A DNA stretch of 20,818 nt from JACKAL01 sp964400355 (GTDB taxonomy: Bacteria > Bdellovibrionota > Bdellovibrionia > Bdellovibrionales > JAGQZY01), in NCBI GenBank assembly GCA_964400355.1, contig CAYNTO010000037.1, positions 1 through 20,818 on the forward strand, read 5' to 3'. The position numbers and the translations under genes are program-made. Below the pieces are notes generated by a model. The model was given only the letters and a program-made list of their open reading frames with translations. It was not told where the DNA came from and did no database searches. Positions 8,387 to 16,069 of the stretch are shown one piece after another; within the stretch, counting starts at the first letter, position 1; each line of letters opens with the position of its first letter.

Positions 8387-9058
8387 ATGAAAAAAGCATA
8401 TCCTAAAATTGTTGCAGAAAAAGAGTTTCGAAAAGCGGTGGAGACATTTCGAAAGAAAGAAAAGAAGAACACCCGCGAGCGCGACAAACTCAATGCCCAG
8501 CGCCGGCGTTTGCCGATGATGGAAATGAAGGACAATTATGTGTTTGAAACCGATAAAGGTAAAAAGACACTGCTTGATCTTTTTGAGGGCCGCGATCAGC
8601 TGATAATTTATCATTTTATGTATCATCCTAAAGACGATTCCTTCTGCTCGGGATGTTCCTTTGTGGGGGACCACATTCCTCATCTCTCCCATTTGAAAGC
8701 GCGCGACACGGCGTTCGCGCTCGTTTCCTTTGCCCCTATGAAGAGCATACGGCGCCATAAAAAACGCATGGGTTGGGATCATCCGTGGGCATCGTCCTGG
8801 AACACAACTTTCAATCAGGACTTGGGCATCGACGGCAATCGCGAGCATGCTTTGAGCTGCTTTATTCGCAAAGGCAAAAAAATATTTCGCACCTACTACA
8901 CGGGCGCCCGCGGTGTTGAGTATTTGGGAACTCCGTTTGCATTTTTAGATCTCACCGCATGGGGCCGCCAGGAAAAGTGGGAAGACTCGCCGCACGGCTG
9001 GCCGCAGACGAACCCTTATGTGTGGTGGCGCATGCACGATGAGTATAAAAACATTTGA
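8387..9058 (+). CDS. DUF899 family thioredoxin-like protein
   Basis: A 223-residue cytoplasmic protein of the DUF899 family, predicted dithiol-disulfide oxidoreductases with a thioredoxin fold; substrates are not known. Family signposts in order are: YPKIV and a charged helix, RRRLPM (39-44), TLLDLFEGRDQLIIYHFMYH, the CxxC pair CSGC (Cys87, Cys90), KARDTAF, KKRMGWDHPW, and ARGVEYLGTPFAFLDLTAWGRQE near the end. The start is chosen at ATG 8387 because GGAGG lies six bases before it and the family N-terminus begins there. An in-frame ATG at 8357 that overlaps the previous stop would add ten residues. Length is close to the family's usual 220-250. The next gene begins about 20 bases beyond, or may overlap this one's end. 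Confidence 0.92.
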   Translation: MKKAYPKIVAEKEFRKAVETFRKKEKKNTRERDKLNAQRRRLPMMEMKDNYVFETDKGKKTLLDLFEGRDQLIIYHFMYHPKDDSFCSGCSFVGDHIPHLSHLKARDTAFALVSFAPMKSIRRHKKRMGWDHPWASSWNTTFNQDLGIDGNREHALSCFIRKGKKIFRTYYTGARGVEYLGTPFAFLDLTAWGRQEKWEDSPHGWPQTNPYVWWRMHDEYKNI

Positions 9059-9077
9059 GCGGGGAGTGGTGCGCTCA

Positions 9078-10823
9078 ATGAGCGCACTGCTAGCCCTGGT
9101 TCTATTTCTATCCAGCGCCCACAGTTTTTGGCTCGGGTCTCAGAACATTTGGGCGTGTTACATAATATTTCTAACCGTTGTGGCTCTCACATTTTTTGTG
9201 TTGGGCGTTTTCGCCGAGAAGCAATGGAATTTTTTAGAGCTTGAGTCGTCAAAGAGCACGGCGCTCATTGGTTTATTGGTGCCAGTTGCAGCGATTGGTG
9301 GCTACCGTCTTTGGAGGCTTTACACTCTTCCCCTGTGGCTCGACGAAGGCTTGCACGCATTCCTAAGTTCTAAGCACAGTGACGTGATGACTGCAGCCAT
9401 TGAGCAGGGGCAACCGCCACTCACGTACTCGATCACGCACAGTGTGTTTGCAATTTTTGGTATTTCCGATGCGGTCTTGCGTGCGCCAGCGTTTGTCGCA
9501 GGCATTGGATTTATGTGTGTGCTTTATTTTTTTGTACTTAAGAGAACGCACTCGGTGGTGTGGAGCAGTTTAGCACTTGTGATCTGTGCGACGGAGCAGC
9601 TCATCAATGAATCGAGCTGGATCGGGCGTCCACTCGCCGTAGCTCTTTTGTTTTGGATGATTGTGCTCTCCACGGTAACCACTTCAGACACATCAACACG
9701 TTCGCCTGAGAGAGCTCGGCTGTTTGGCGCTGCACTACTGCTGTGTTTGAGCCTATCCCTACAGCCCATCATCGCGTTGGTGTGCGTGGTGACGGTGATT
9801 GTTTTCTCTCAGCGCCGCGAGCGATGGCGTGCGCTAAAGCCACTCCTAGTTGCGCTGATTTTATTTGCGCCTTATGGCGTTTATCTTGGCATGCAGGCAA
9901 AACTAGAATCCATTCCGGGTACATGGACGTTTATGGGCGCTTGGAATCGCGCATTTCCGGCACAGATCGTTTTTGACTGGATTTATCGCTACGGCCTGTT
10001 TGTGTTTTTGTCCCTCATCGCCGTTGAAGTGTTTCTCTACAAAAAAACGCCGCGCACTGCGCGCGAGAAGCAAGCCTTGTTTCTAAACCGCGTGGCGGCC
10101 AGTTTTTTTGTGCTGCTGGTTGTGGTTCATCCCCTAGCTTTTGATTTTCCACTGCGTAGCCGTTACATGTTGCTATTTTATCCCTGTGCCATTTTAGCGT
10201 TCTTACTCGTGGCCGGTGAATTTTGGAAAGCCGGTGGTGTGCGACGGGTGTTTGTTGTGTTTGGTTTTCTCAATATGTTTTGCAATCTGGTGTTTTTCCA
10301 GTCCTCAGAACTGATCCATGAAAACGTTCGCGGTGTTGTAGAGCAGAGTCGCGCACCATCAGAAATAAGCGCGCGCCCATCGATGGATGATCCACCGAGC
10401 GAGATTACACTCAATTTTTGCATCGCCTCGCGCTATTGCCCCAACCTCCAGTTTTTATTGTTCACCGCACCTGACAGTACTAACACGGAATTCATTCTCG
10501 CCCATGATACACGGGATGAGTTTGTGGCGCGACCACGGCCGGCGATCACCACTTGGAAAATCATTTGGCACCGCGAGTGGTCTGGAAAAGAGTTGCCAGC
10601 GGAAATCGTTGAAAATGATCCCACAGTTTCTATTTTTCGCGACGTAGGCGTGGTGCTATTTAGGATCCAAACACGTGCAGGGGATAGAGCACCAGTTGTA
10701 CAGTTCCTCGATAGGTTGCTTGAGCGCTCGCGGTTATCGCTAAAAGAGCTTAGCGATGTGAGCCGGTTGAGAGCGGCAGTCGCTCAAGGCCAGGGTTTTG
10801 ATGGCGATGAGGCCGCACCATAG
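9078..10823 (+). CDS. ArnT/PMT-like GT-C glycosyltransferase
   Basis: A 581-residue inner-membrane protein with about a dozen hydrophobic helices and a soluble C-terminal region of about 150 residues. The signature of the PMT/ArnT (GT39/GT83-like) group is visible: LWLDEGLHAF with Asp89-Glu90 in the first external loop, followed by QGQPPLTYSITHSVFAIFG (PP at 113-114). Such enzymes transfer a sugar from a polyprenyl-phosphate carrier on the periplasmic face to protein, lipid A or glycan. Start ATG 9078 has GGGGAG eleven bases upstream; ATG 9039, inside the DUF899 gene, would add 13 residues and overlap by 20 bases. The C-terminal part (HREWSGKELPAEIVEND) is typical of the periplasmic domain. 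Acceptor and sugar cannot be inferred. Confidence 0.85.
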   Translation: MSALLALVLFLSSAHSFWLGSQNIWACYIIFLTVVALTFFVLGVFAEKQWNFLELESSKSTALIGLLVPVAAIGGYRLWRLYTLPLWLDEGLHAFLSSKHSDVMTAAIEQGQPPLTYSITHSVFAIFGISDAVLRAPAFVAGIGFMCVLYFFVLKRTHSVVWSSLALVICATEQLINESSWIGRPLAVALLFWMIVLSTVTTSDTSTRSPERARLFGAALLLCLSLSLQPIIALVCVVTVIVFSQRRERWRALKPLLVALILFAPYGVYLGMQAKLESIPGTWTFMGAWNRAFPAQIVFDWIYRYGLFVFLSLIAVEVFLYKKTPRTAREKQALFLNRVAASFFVLLVVVHPLAFDFPLRSRYMLLFYPCAILAFLLVAGEFWKAGGVRRVFVVFGFLNMFCNLVFFQSSELIHENVRGVVEQSRAPSEISARPSMDDPPSEITLNFCIASRYCPNLQFLLFTAPDSTNTEFILAHDTRDEFVARPRPAITTWKIIWHREWSGKELPAEIVENDPTVSIFRDVGVVLFRIQTRAGDRAPVVQFLDRLLERSRLSLKELSDVSRLRAAVAQGQGFDGDEAAP

Positions 10824-10922
10824 ACACGCTGCTTGATGAGAAGAAAATACAACAAATCACGAAGTCATTTCCTAATATACGGGCTTACGGCATTCTACTT
10901 CCTCTCGAAAAGGGGTTTAGAG

Positions 10923-11456
10923 ATGAAAAGTATTTGGGTCATTGTATGGGGTTTATTGATTGTATCATCGCAAGCGCAGGCCGAAAGCCTCGAGCCGCAA
11001 GATCTCTATGGAACTTGGGTGCGTGTGGGCGATGGTTGCCGCGATCTCAGTGAAGAAGAATTGATAAAGCTTGCTCGTAACGGCGGCGGGAACAGCGCAC
11101 GCCGACGCATGACCATTCTGTTTGATGAGGACACGTTTTCCACAAATTTTTTACCCAGCTTGCGCTGCGATCCCAACTTTGAGCAAAAAGACGCGGTCGA
11201 TTTTGGCAACGAAACCATTGGTCCCATTTGCACCTCGCTCCGTCGCGATGGAGCGCTCACGTACGCGGGCAACATGGTGCAACTCATTGCCGATAACTGC
11301 ATCGAAGATGTTGGCAATCCGTGGGGCTGCCACAATAAAATGTGGGAGGTCAAACGCGTGGGCGATGGCCTCCGTATGAACGCCCTCGGCGACCGCGATT
11401 CATGCCCCGTGGGCAGTATGTTTTATATCTACTTTATACCCATTCCGATCAGCTAA
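10923..11456 (+). CDS. Small exported protein with six cysteines
   Basis: A 177-residue protein of unknown family. MKSIWVIVWGLLIVSSQAQA is a good Sec signal peptide with cleavage after AQA (residue 20). The mature part opens LEPQDLYGTWVRVGDGC, reminiscent of lipocalin-like proteins in which a GTW motif starts the barrel, but this is only a resemblance. The six cysteines fall in GDGC, RCDP, ICTS, NCIE, GCHN and SCPVG, an even number that suggests three disulfides in the periplasm. The frame could open at 10833, but ATG 10923 with AGGGG about seven bases upstream gives the signal peptide directly. It is separated from the GT-C gene by 99 bases and overlaps the convergent glycosyltransferase stop by four bases (CTAA). 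Confidence 0.8.
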   Translation: MKSIWVIVWGLLIVSSQAQAESLEPQDLYGTWVRVGDGCRDLSEEELIKLARNGGGNSARRRMTILFDEDTFSTNFLPSLRCDPNFEQKDAVDFGNETIGPICTSLRRDGALTYAGNMVQLIADNCIEDVGNPWGCHNKMWEVKRVGDGLRMNALGDRDSCPVGSMFYIYFIPIPIS

Positions 11457-12292
11457 ACGGAGCGCGCTTGGAGTTGTTGCGCAAGCTCCAAATACTTTTG
11501 GATCTCCGCGCGATGGGTGTCGTTTTGGTGTTTATCAAATCCCTTTAAAAGTATTTCCGATTTTTGCACCAGACTTGCGATGAGCTCTTGTGTTTGAAGC
11601 GCGGAGAGTTTGCGAGAGTTTAAATGTTTTGCCAGCGCGCGCACCCGCCACAGATCCATGGAGTGATACTGCATGGAGAGTTGATCGGCGTGTCCCCCGT
11701 GTTTGATTGTGAGGGACTCTTCTATAAAACCGACCGCTTCCCGTGCGGTGATTCGAAGCCACAAATCGAAATCCTCACAGACAGGGAATTCGGTATCAAA
11801 CACACCGACAGAGTCCAAAAGTGCTTTACGTAACATAACGGTTGACGGACCGAGCAAACAGGCGCGCGTGCAGGCCGCAAACACATCGCCGCCAAAGCGT
11901 TTGTATTTCGCAGGTTGAGGAACAATAGCCCCATTGCGCCACCATGTTTCGTTGCTATGAACTATGGAGAGCTGCGTGTGGATGTTCATAAACTCCACTT
12001 GTTTTTCAAGCTTAGTGGGAAGCCACTCATCGTCTGAATCTAAAAACGCGAGGAGCTCTCCGCGCGCAGCCTTTATGCCGGTGTTCCGAGCCGCACTCAC
12101 ACCTTTTCCGTCCGTGGTGAGCGCGGTGAGGGAGTAGGCACTCAGTGCTCGAGTGAGATCCACCGTGGAGTGATCGTCGATCACCAGGACTTCATAATGA
12201 GGATAAGACTGCCCGTGCACCGAGGCGAGCGCGCGCTCAAGTTCTCGGACGCGATTAAAAACGGGGATGATGATGGATACCAGTGGTGTCAT
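11453..12292 (-). CDS. Family 2 glycosyltransferase (GT-A fold)
   Basis: A 279-residue cytoplasmic inverting glycosyltransferase using a nucleotide-sugar donor. It shows VSIIIPVFNR at the N-terminus, VIDDHS (Asp39-Asp40), GVSAARNTGIKAARGE (64-79), the metal-binding LDSDDEW (85-88) and the catalytic-base region CEDFDLWLR (Glu173-Asp174). The C-terminal 80 residues are helical and variable. The frame opens further upstream, but ATG 12292 is chosen because it forms an ATGA overlap with the stop of the upstream exo/endonuclease-family gene and gives the standard GT2 N-terminus. It is the last gene of the minus-strand group and meets the exported protein gene tail to tail. Acceptor unknown; probably envelope polysaccharide or glycolipid synthesis. 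Confidence 0.92.
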   Translation of the reverse strand: MTPLVSIIIPVFNRVRELERALASVHGQSYPHYEVLVIDDHSTVDLTRALSAYSLTALTTDGKGVSAARNTGIKAARGELLAFLDSDDEWLPTKLEKQVEFMNIHTQLSIVHSNETWWRNGAIVPQPAKYKRFGGDVFAACTRACLLGPSTVMLRKALLDSVGVFDTEFPVCEDFDLWLRITAREAVGFIEESLTIKHGGHADQLSMQYHSMDLWRVRALAKHLNSRKLSALQTQELIASLVQKSEILLKGFDKHQNDTHRAEIQKYLELAQQLQARSV

Positions 12293-13233
12293 CGGTCCAT
12301 GTCCAACGTCAGTACCAACGGAAAGTGGTCCGATGGCATTTGAAAACGCTCGGCGAAAGTGGTGGGAAGCGGGTGCGCGATATTGTAAAAACTCCGATAC
12401 CTGTAGGTGCACGATTTCTCGCGCACAATTTTATCTTTAAGATGAGGCGAGACGAGCAGGTAGTCTAATACTTGGGGGTGGGGCACACCTTTGTGATCAA
12501 AATGCACCAGCGAAACCCTTTCCTCTTTGGGTGTGCCGATCACGTCATGGAAGTCGTTCAGATCGGTTTGCGAAAATGCTACCAGCTCTGGGTTTGAGAG
12601 CTCTGAATTGAGATCACCGCCCACCACAATGGGAACCAGTGGGTGTTTTGAGCGCAAACTGTTGTAAAATGCCGCGAGCGCCTGAGCCTCGGCCTTGCGC
12701 ATATCGGCTCCCTGGAAATCCTTGTCTGTGCTGATCTTTGATTTTAAATGGGTGAGGAGCACAGTCATTTCGAGCTTTGCGTCTTTAAACAATCGCAGTT
12801 CGGCCACATCGCGCGAGAAGCGCGCTTTGAATGATCCGTGATAGGCCTGTACGTCGACCGGTAAGTCGCGGTTCGATAAGGCTTCCACGGTAAAGCGCAG
12901 ATCTTTTTTTACCAAAAACGCAAGATCGATCACGCGCTTTGAGTTGCTCTCGATAAAGTGAGCCACGTAGTGATCATCGAGAAAATAGCGGTTAAAGTGC
13001 TCGAGAGATTCTTTGCCACCCACTTCGATCATCATCAGAATGTCGGGCTCAATGTCACTGATCGCGCTCGCTAACCCCCACAGCTTGCGAATGGGTTTTT
13101 GTTTTTTACGAAGTTGCGCAATCGCCAAACGTTTCCAATCGCCCTCGGACATGTCGTCGAGTGGTTCGCCGCGGTAGTACTCCATGGAGATAAAAAGATT
13201 TTCCGCATTGAGCTCGCAGATCGTAAGTAACAT
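12289..13233 (-). CDS. Endonuclease/exonuclease/phosphatase (EEP) family protein
   Basis: A 314-residue protein with the complete EEP active-site set: ELNAENLF (Asn9/Asn12), ILMMIEVGG (Glu70, metal), FSRDV (Arg140), LTHLKS (His162), VGGDLNSE (Asp207, Asn209), LDYLLVS (Asp257) and PSDHFPLVL (Asp302-His303). Family members are Mg-dependent phosphodiesterases: DNases, nucleic-acid deadenylases, inositol phosphatases or sphingomyelinases. No signal peptide is visible, so it is probably cytoplasmic. ATG 13233 lies eight bases after the PAS gene's stop and gives the canonical N-terminal strand; the frame could open at 13350 only by running through the PAS gene. It overlaps the glycosyltransferase start at ATGA. 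Substrate unknown. Confidence 0.9.
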   Translation of the reverse strand: MLLTICELNAENLFISMEYYRGEPLDDMSEGDWKRLAIAQLRKKQKPIRKLWGLASAISDIEPDILMMIEVGGKESLEHFNRYFLDDHYVAHFIESNSKRVIDLAFLVKKDLRFTVEALSNRDLPVDVQAYHGSFKARFSRDVAELRLFKDAKLEMTVLLTHLKSKISTDKDFQGADMRKAEAQALAAFYNSLRSKHPLVPIVVGGDLNSELSNPELVAFSQTDLNDFHDVIGTPKEERVSLVHFDHKGVPHPQVLDYLLVSPHLKDKIVREKSCTYRYRSFYNIAHPLPTTFAERFQMPSDHFPLVLTLDMDR

Positions 13234-13241
13234 GTGTGGCG

Positions 13242-13730
13242 TTAATGGCGCTGGTAGGGCTTTAGGAAATCGGCCACAGTTCTCAGCTGCAAAAGCTCCG
13301 CGAGCAGATGGGGATACTTGGCCTGTACAAATTGCGGAAGCAAGCGGCACGCCTCAGAAAACAAAGCCGCATTTTTGTAACCTACAAGTGATATCCCTAC
13401 AACTCCCATCGGTAAGCCCGACGGTGAAACCACGGCCGTCTTGGCATTGACCATTGGTAAAAGATTTCCAGTCACGCGGTCTTTAGCAGTGAACTCGGTA
13501 AGGTGTACGCGCCCGGAACGCATCACGTACTGATCGCTTTCGATCATTTTCATCGCGTCCACCGCATCGAAGAGTTCATGGGATGTTTTTCCGAGAACGC
13601 GCGCGTGGCCTTCTTTCATTAAGTTGAGGCCTGTGGAATTCATAGAGAGGTAGCGGCCGTAAACGTCTTTAAGAAAAACGGCGGTGTTGTGTTGGTCGAG
13701 TGCGGTGATGAGGTTTCGGTTGCTGAACAT
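13242..13730 (-). CDS. Stand-alone PAS domain protein
   Basis: A 162-residue protein that is almost entirely one PAS domain of the PAS_4 sort: helix NRNLITALDQHNTAVFLKD, then strand YGRYLSMNSTGLNLM, the helix HARVLGKTSHELFD, and strands TEFTAKDR and LPMVNAKTAVVSPSGLPMGVVGIS. The last 40 residues are helical. No kinase, cyclase or DNA-binding part follows, so it would act by binding a partner or ligand. I chose ATG 13730; a TTG at 13751 would add seven residues (ribosome signal weak for both). It is the first of a tight set with the EEP and GT2 genes and lies 85 bases after the rRNA methyltransferase. Ligand and partner are not visible. Confidence 0.75.
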   Translation of the reverse strand: MFSNRNLITALDQHNTAVFLKDVYGRYLSMNSTGLNLMKEGHARVLGKTSHELFDAVDAMKMIESDQYVMRSGRVHLTEFTAKDRVTGNLLPMVNAKTAVVSPSGLPMGVVGISLVGYKNAALFSEACRLLPQFVQAKYPHLLAELLQLRTVADFLKPYQRH

Positions 13731-13795
13731 TCGCTCTATACATAGCCGCAAGTGGCGCTAAAAGCCATCGTTTGTGACGCATCCAAGCAATGAGC

Positions 13796-13815
13796 GCCTA
13801 TAAATAAATATAGGC
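13796..13815 (-). terminator. Possible hairpin after the rRNA methyltransferase stop
   Basis: GCCTATA and TATAGGC form a perfect seven-base stem around a six-base loop, starting immediately after the stop codon of the methyltransferase gene. It has no run of T behind it on the minus strand, so it would be a weak terminator, an mRNA end stabiliser or a partial attenuator before the PAS gene. Confidence 0.35.
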
Positions 13816-14985
13816 TCAATTGAGAATGATGTGGACGAATTTGAGGTAGCGCAACTCGTGGCAGGAATGGGGAAAGGGGTGGTCAATACCCTGCCCCGAC
13901 ACACGGACAATCTGGCCCGTGCGGCGCGCCTGCGAGAGCGACTCATCGATAATGTCAAAAAAATCTTCAAACGTTATATGGCTCGAACACGAACTCAAGG
14001 ACAGCTCTCCACCGCGCGTGACTTTGAGAGCCGCCGCCGCAAAGAACTCCACATACTTAGACATGGCCGATTGTTTTTGGTTCTCGGAGTGGGTGAGTGA
14101 TGGTGGATCGCAAATCACGTGATCCCATTTTTTATCGGTTGATTTTAAAAATGCATTCACATCCTCGCTCACGCCGGTGTGTGCCTCAGGTGAAAGGCCG
14201 TTGAGCGTCCAGCTTTCGCCGGCAAGCGCGATGGCATCTTCGGCAATATCCACACTTGTCACTTCTCGCGCGCCACCAAGACCGGCGTAAATGGAAAAAC
14301 CACCGGAATAACTAAAAAGATTCAGTACAGTTTTGTCGCGACTGTGCGAGCGCACGAAGTCGCGGTTATCGCGTTGATCCAGGAAAAATCCTGTTTTGTG
14401 GCCGCGCAGGATGTTGACCACAAACACGGCGCCGTTTTCGGAGACCACTTGTTTTTCTAAAGCAGTGGCCGAAAGCTCCACACCGCCTACATGCTCCACA
14501 CCTTTTTCCGATTGACTGCGACGAAACTTTTGTACCACCGTGGTGCACGTGGTGTTTTCTAAAATCCATTCGGCAATCGTGGTGCGGTTCCAGTATTCGC
14601 TGGGCCCTTGACCATCAAACTGAAGAACGGCGATGGTTCCATAAACGTCACACACAAGTCCTGGCAAAAGATCCCCTTCGCCGTTGAACAAACGGTAGGT
14701 TGTGGTTTGGGGTTGAATGACGGATTTTCGAAGAGTGTAGGCCTTGAGCATGAGAGCATCAAAAAATGCTTTACCGGGAGGTTTGCGATCAGTGCTCAAC
14801 ATGCGCAAACAGAGCGGCCCGTGCGGGTCATACAGTGCCCAACCGAGCTCCCCTTTGGCATCGATGACCTCACAGAATTGCGCCTTGGCGATGGCGGCTT
14901 TAGGTGGCTCCACGGCCTCTTTATAAATCCACGGATGGCCTTGTTTGATGGATTTTCTGAGGTTGCGCACAAGCTTGATCTTCAT
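13816..14985 (-). CDS. rlmI: RlmI-like 23S rRNA (cytosine-C5) methyltransferase
   Basis: A 389-residue class I SAM-dependent methyltransferase with a PUA-like N-terminal domain (1-65, including KQGHPWIYKEAVE) typical of the YccW/RlmI group, which methylates C1962 in 23S rRNA. A central domain ends with GHKTGFFLDQRDNR (195-208), a hallmark of the group. The SAM motif I is LNLFSYSGGF (221-230), an acidic residue follows at Asp246 (VTSVDIAE), and the catalytic region has CDPPSLT (292-298) and SSCSSHI (331-337, with Cys333). Length matches the family (about 390-400). ATG 14985 is the only sensible start; the ribosome site is weak. It is divergent from the exported-protein operon. Target identity is inferred by family; RlmK or RlmL-like paralogues are possible. 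Confidence 0.88.
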   Translation of the reverse strand: MKIKLVRNLRKSIKQGHPWIYKEAVEPPKAAIAKAQFCEVIDAKGELGWALYDPHGPLCLRMLSTDRKPPGKAFFDALMLKAYTLRKSVIQPQTTTYRLFNGEGDLLPGLVCDVYGTIAVLQFDGQGPSEYWNRTTIAEWILENTTCTTVVQKFRRSQSEKGVEHVGGVELSATALEKQVVSENGAVFVVNILRGHKTGFFLDQRDNRDFVRSHSRDKTVLNLFSYSGGFSIYAGLGGAREVTSVDIAEDAIALAGESWTLNGLSPEAHTGVSEDVNAFLKSTDKKWDHVICDPPSLTHSENQKQSAMSKYVEFFAAAALKVTRGGELSLSSCSSHITFEDFFDIIDESLSQARRTGQIVRVSGQGIDHPFPHSCHELRYLKFVHIILN

Positions 14986-15088
14986 GGCCCGGGTATATCA
15001 CTCAGCGGCTGTAAATGTAAAGAGAGCTTGGCGCAACTGTTGCTATAAACCCAAGTTATTACAGAGCTAACAACCCCTCGGAGATGGC

Positions 15089-16069
15089 GTGATTCGATCA
15101 CTACTTTTTTTCATGATTGTATTGGGATTGGACACTGCCAGCGCGGCCTACCAGTGCGCCGACATCTTTACTGTGTCGGCGCAAACCCCATTGATCGCGC
15201 GTTTTCCCCATGCCACGATGAAGGCCGAAAAGAACAGCTGGGATGTGAGCGAGCATGGAATTGTTGTGAGGGGCGCCTCCGACAAACAAGCAAGTGGGGC
15301 CTTACGATCACTGATCGCCGAGCGCGATGGAACCTACCCTTTAATTATCGATCAAAAATTCAATCTGGTGATGGACCATCGTCTCCCGAGCACGCGAGCT
15401 TCGCTCGACGGAGAATACGTGGGCAATCATCGCGGACTCTACCAGCGTTTGAAAGAGGAACTGGGGCAAACACCGCAGATCGTTTTTGCAGGTCAAGTGC
15501 GAGTGATCAATGGGCAGGTGATCTCGCTCATCGATCAATCGGGAACGTTTTATTTTACACCCAAAGACCTGGGGTTCCATGGAGCAAACCGCCTTGAGCT
15601 TTTGATCGCCGAAAATCAGGCGCGGCTCCTTCAGGCCAAAGAGTATTTGGACGAACTGGGGATTACCACGAGCCACACCAAATTGATCAATTTTGTAGAG
15701 CATTTTCGAAATTATCCTCCTGAGTCGCGAAACGACGGCCATGCAAAGGCCCAAGATGTGGCGCGCTTTGAACTCCAGTGTCGCGCAAACCCAACGTGCT
15801 GGGGCATTGTTAACGCGATCAATCTGCGCCTGCGCCGTATGAACACTGCTGGGCGCTCTAACACGGAAGTGATGGAGGATTTGCGCGCCGTCATCAAAGG
15901 AAATATTTTTGAAACCTTCGAGTTTTTGCAGTTCTGGAATATGATTTTAGCGGAAGGCACCCTGGATGTGCTTTCGGCGCGGGGAATGATGGACCCCACA
16001 ACGCAATCGGGTGCCATTCTCAAGGATTTTATGATCCAACTCGAGCAACGTATGCCGCTGGATGAGTGA
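15089..16069 (+). CDS. Exported protein of unknown function
   Basis: A 326-residue protein with a signal peptide (MIRSLLFFMIVLGLDTASA, cleavage after 19). The mature chain begins YQCADIF. Around 130-160 is FAGQVRVINGQVISLIDQSG followed by FYF and TP. It resembles the AGE..x..G.I..I.N.SGHY.P segment found in several exported and toxin-associated bacterial proteins; I know this only as a recurring segment of unknown role. The C-terminal half is helical, with Cys231 and Cys237 possibly paired. The start is GTG 15089, with GGAG five bases upstream (CGGAGATGGC). It is first in a plus-strand set, and its stop overlaps the next ATG by one base (TGATG), so the two products are probably made in fixed proportion. 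Confidence 0.75.
   Translation: MIRSLLFFMIVLGLDTASAAYQCADIFTVSAQTPLIARFPHATMKAEKNSWDVSEHGIVVRGASDKQASGALRSLIAERDGTYPLIIDQKFNLVMDHRLPSTRASLDGEYVGNHRGLYQRLKEELGQTPQIVFAGQVRVINGQVISLIDQSGTFYFTPKDLGFHGANRLELLIAENQARLLQAKEYLDELGITTSHTKLINFVEHFRNYPPESRNDGHAKAQDVARFELQCRANPTCWGIVNAINLRLRRMNTAGRSNTEVMEDLRAVIKGNIFETFEFLQFWNMILAEGTLDVLSARGMMDPTTQSGAILKDFMIQLEQRMPLDE

Noticed and set aside
8144..8848. Long antisense open frame opposite the 7410 and DUF899 genes
   Set aside because: No family signature, no ribosome site, and both genes on the other strand are well supported.
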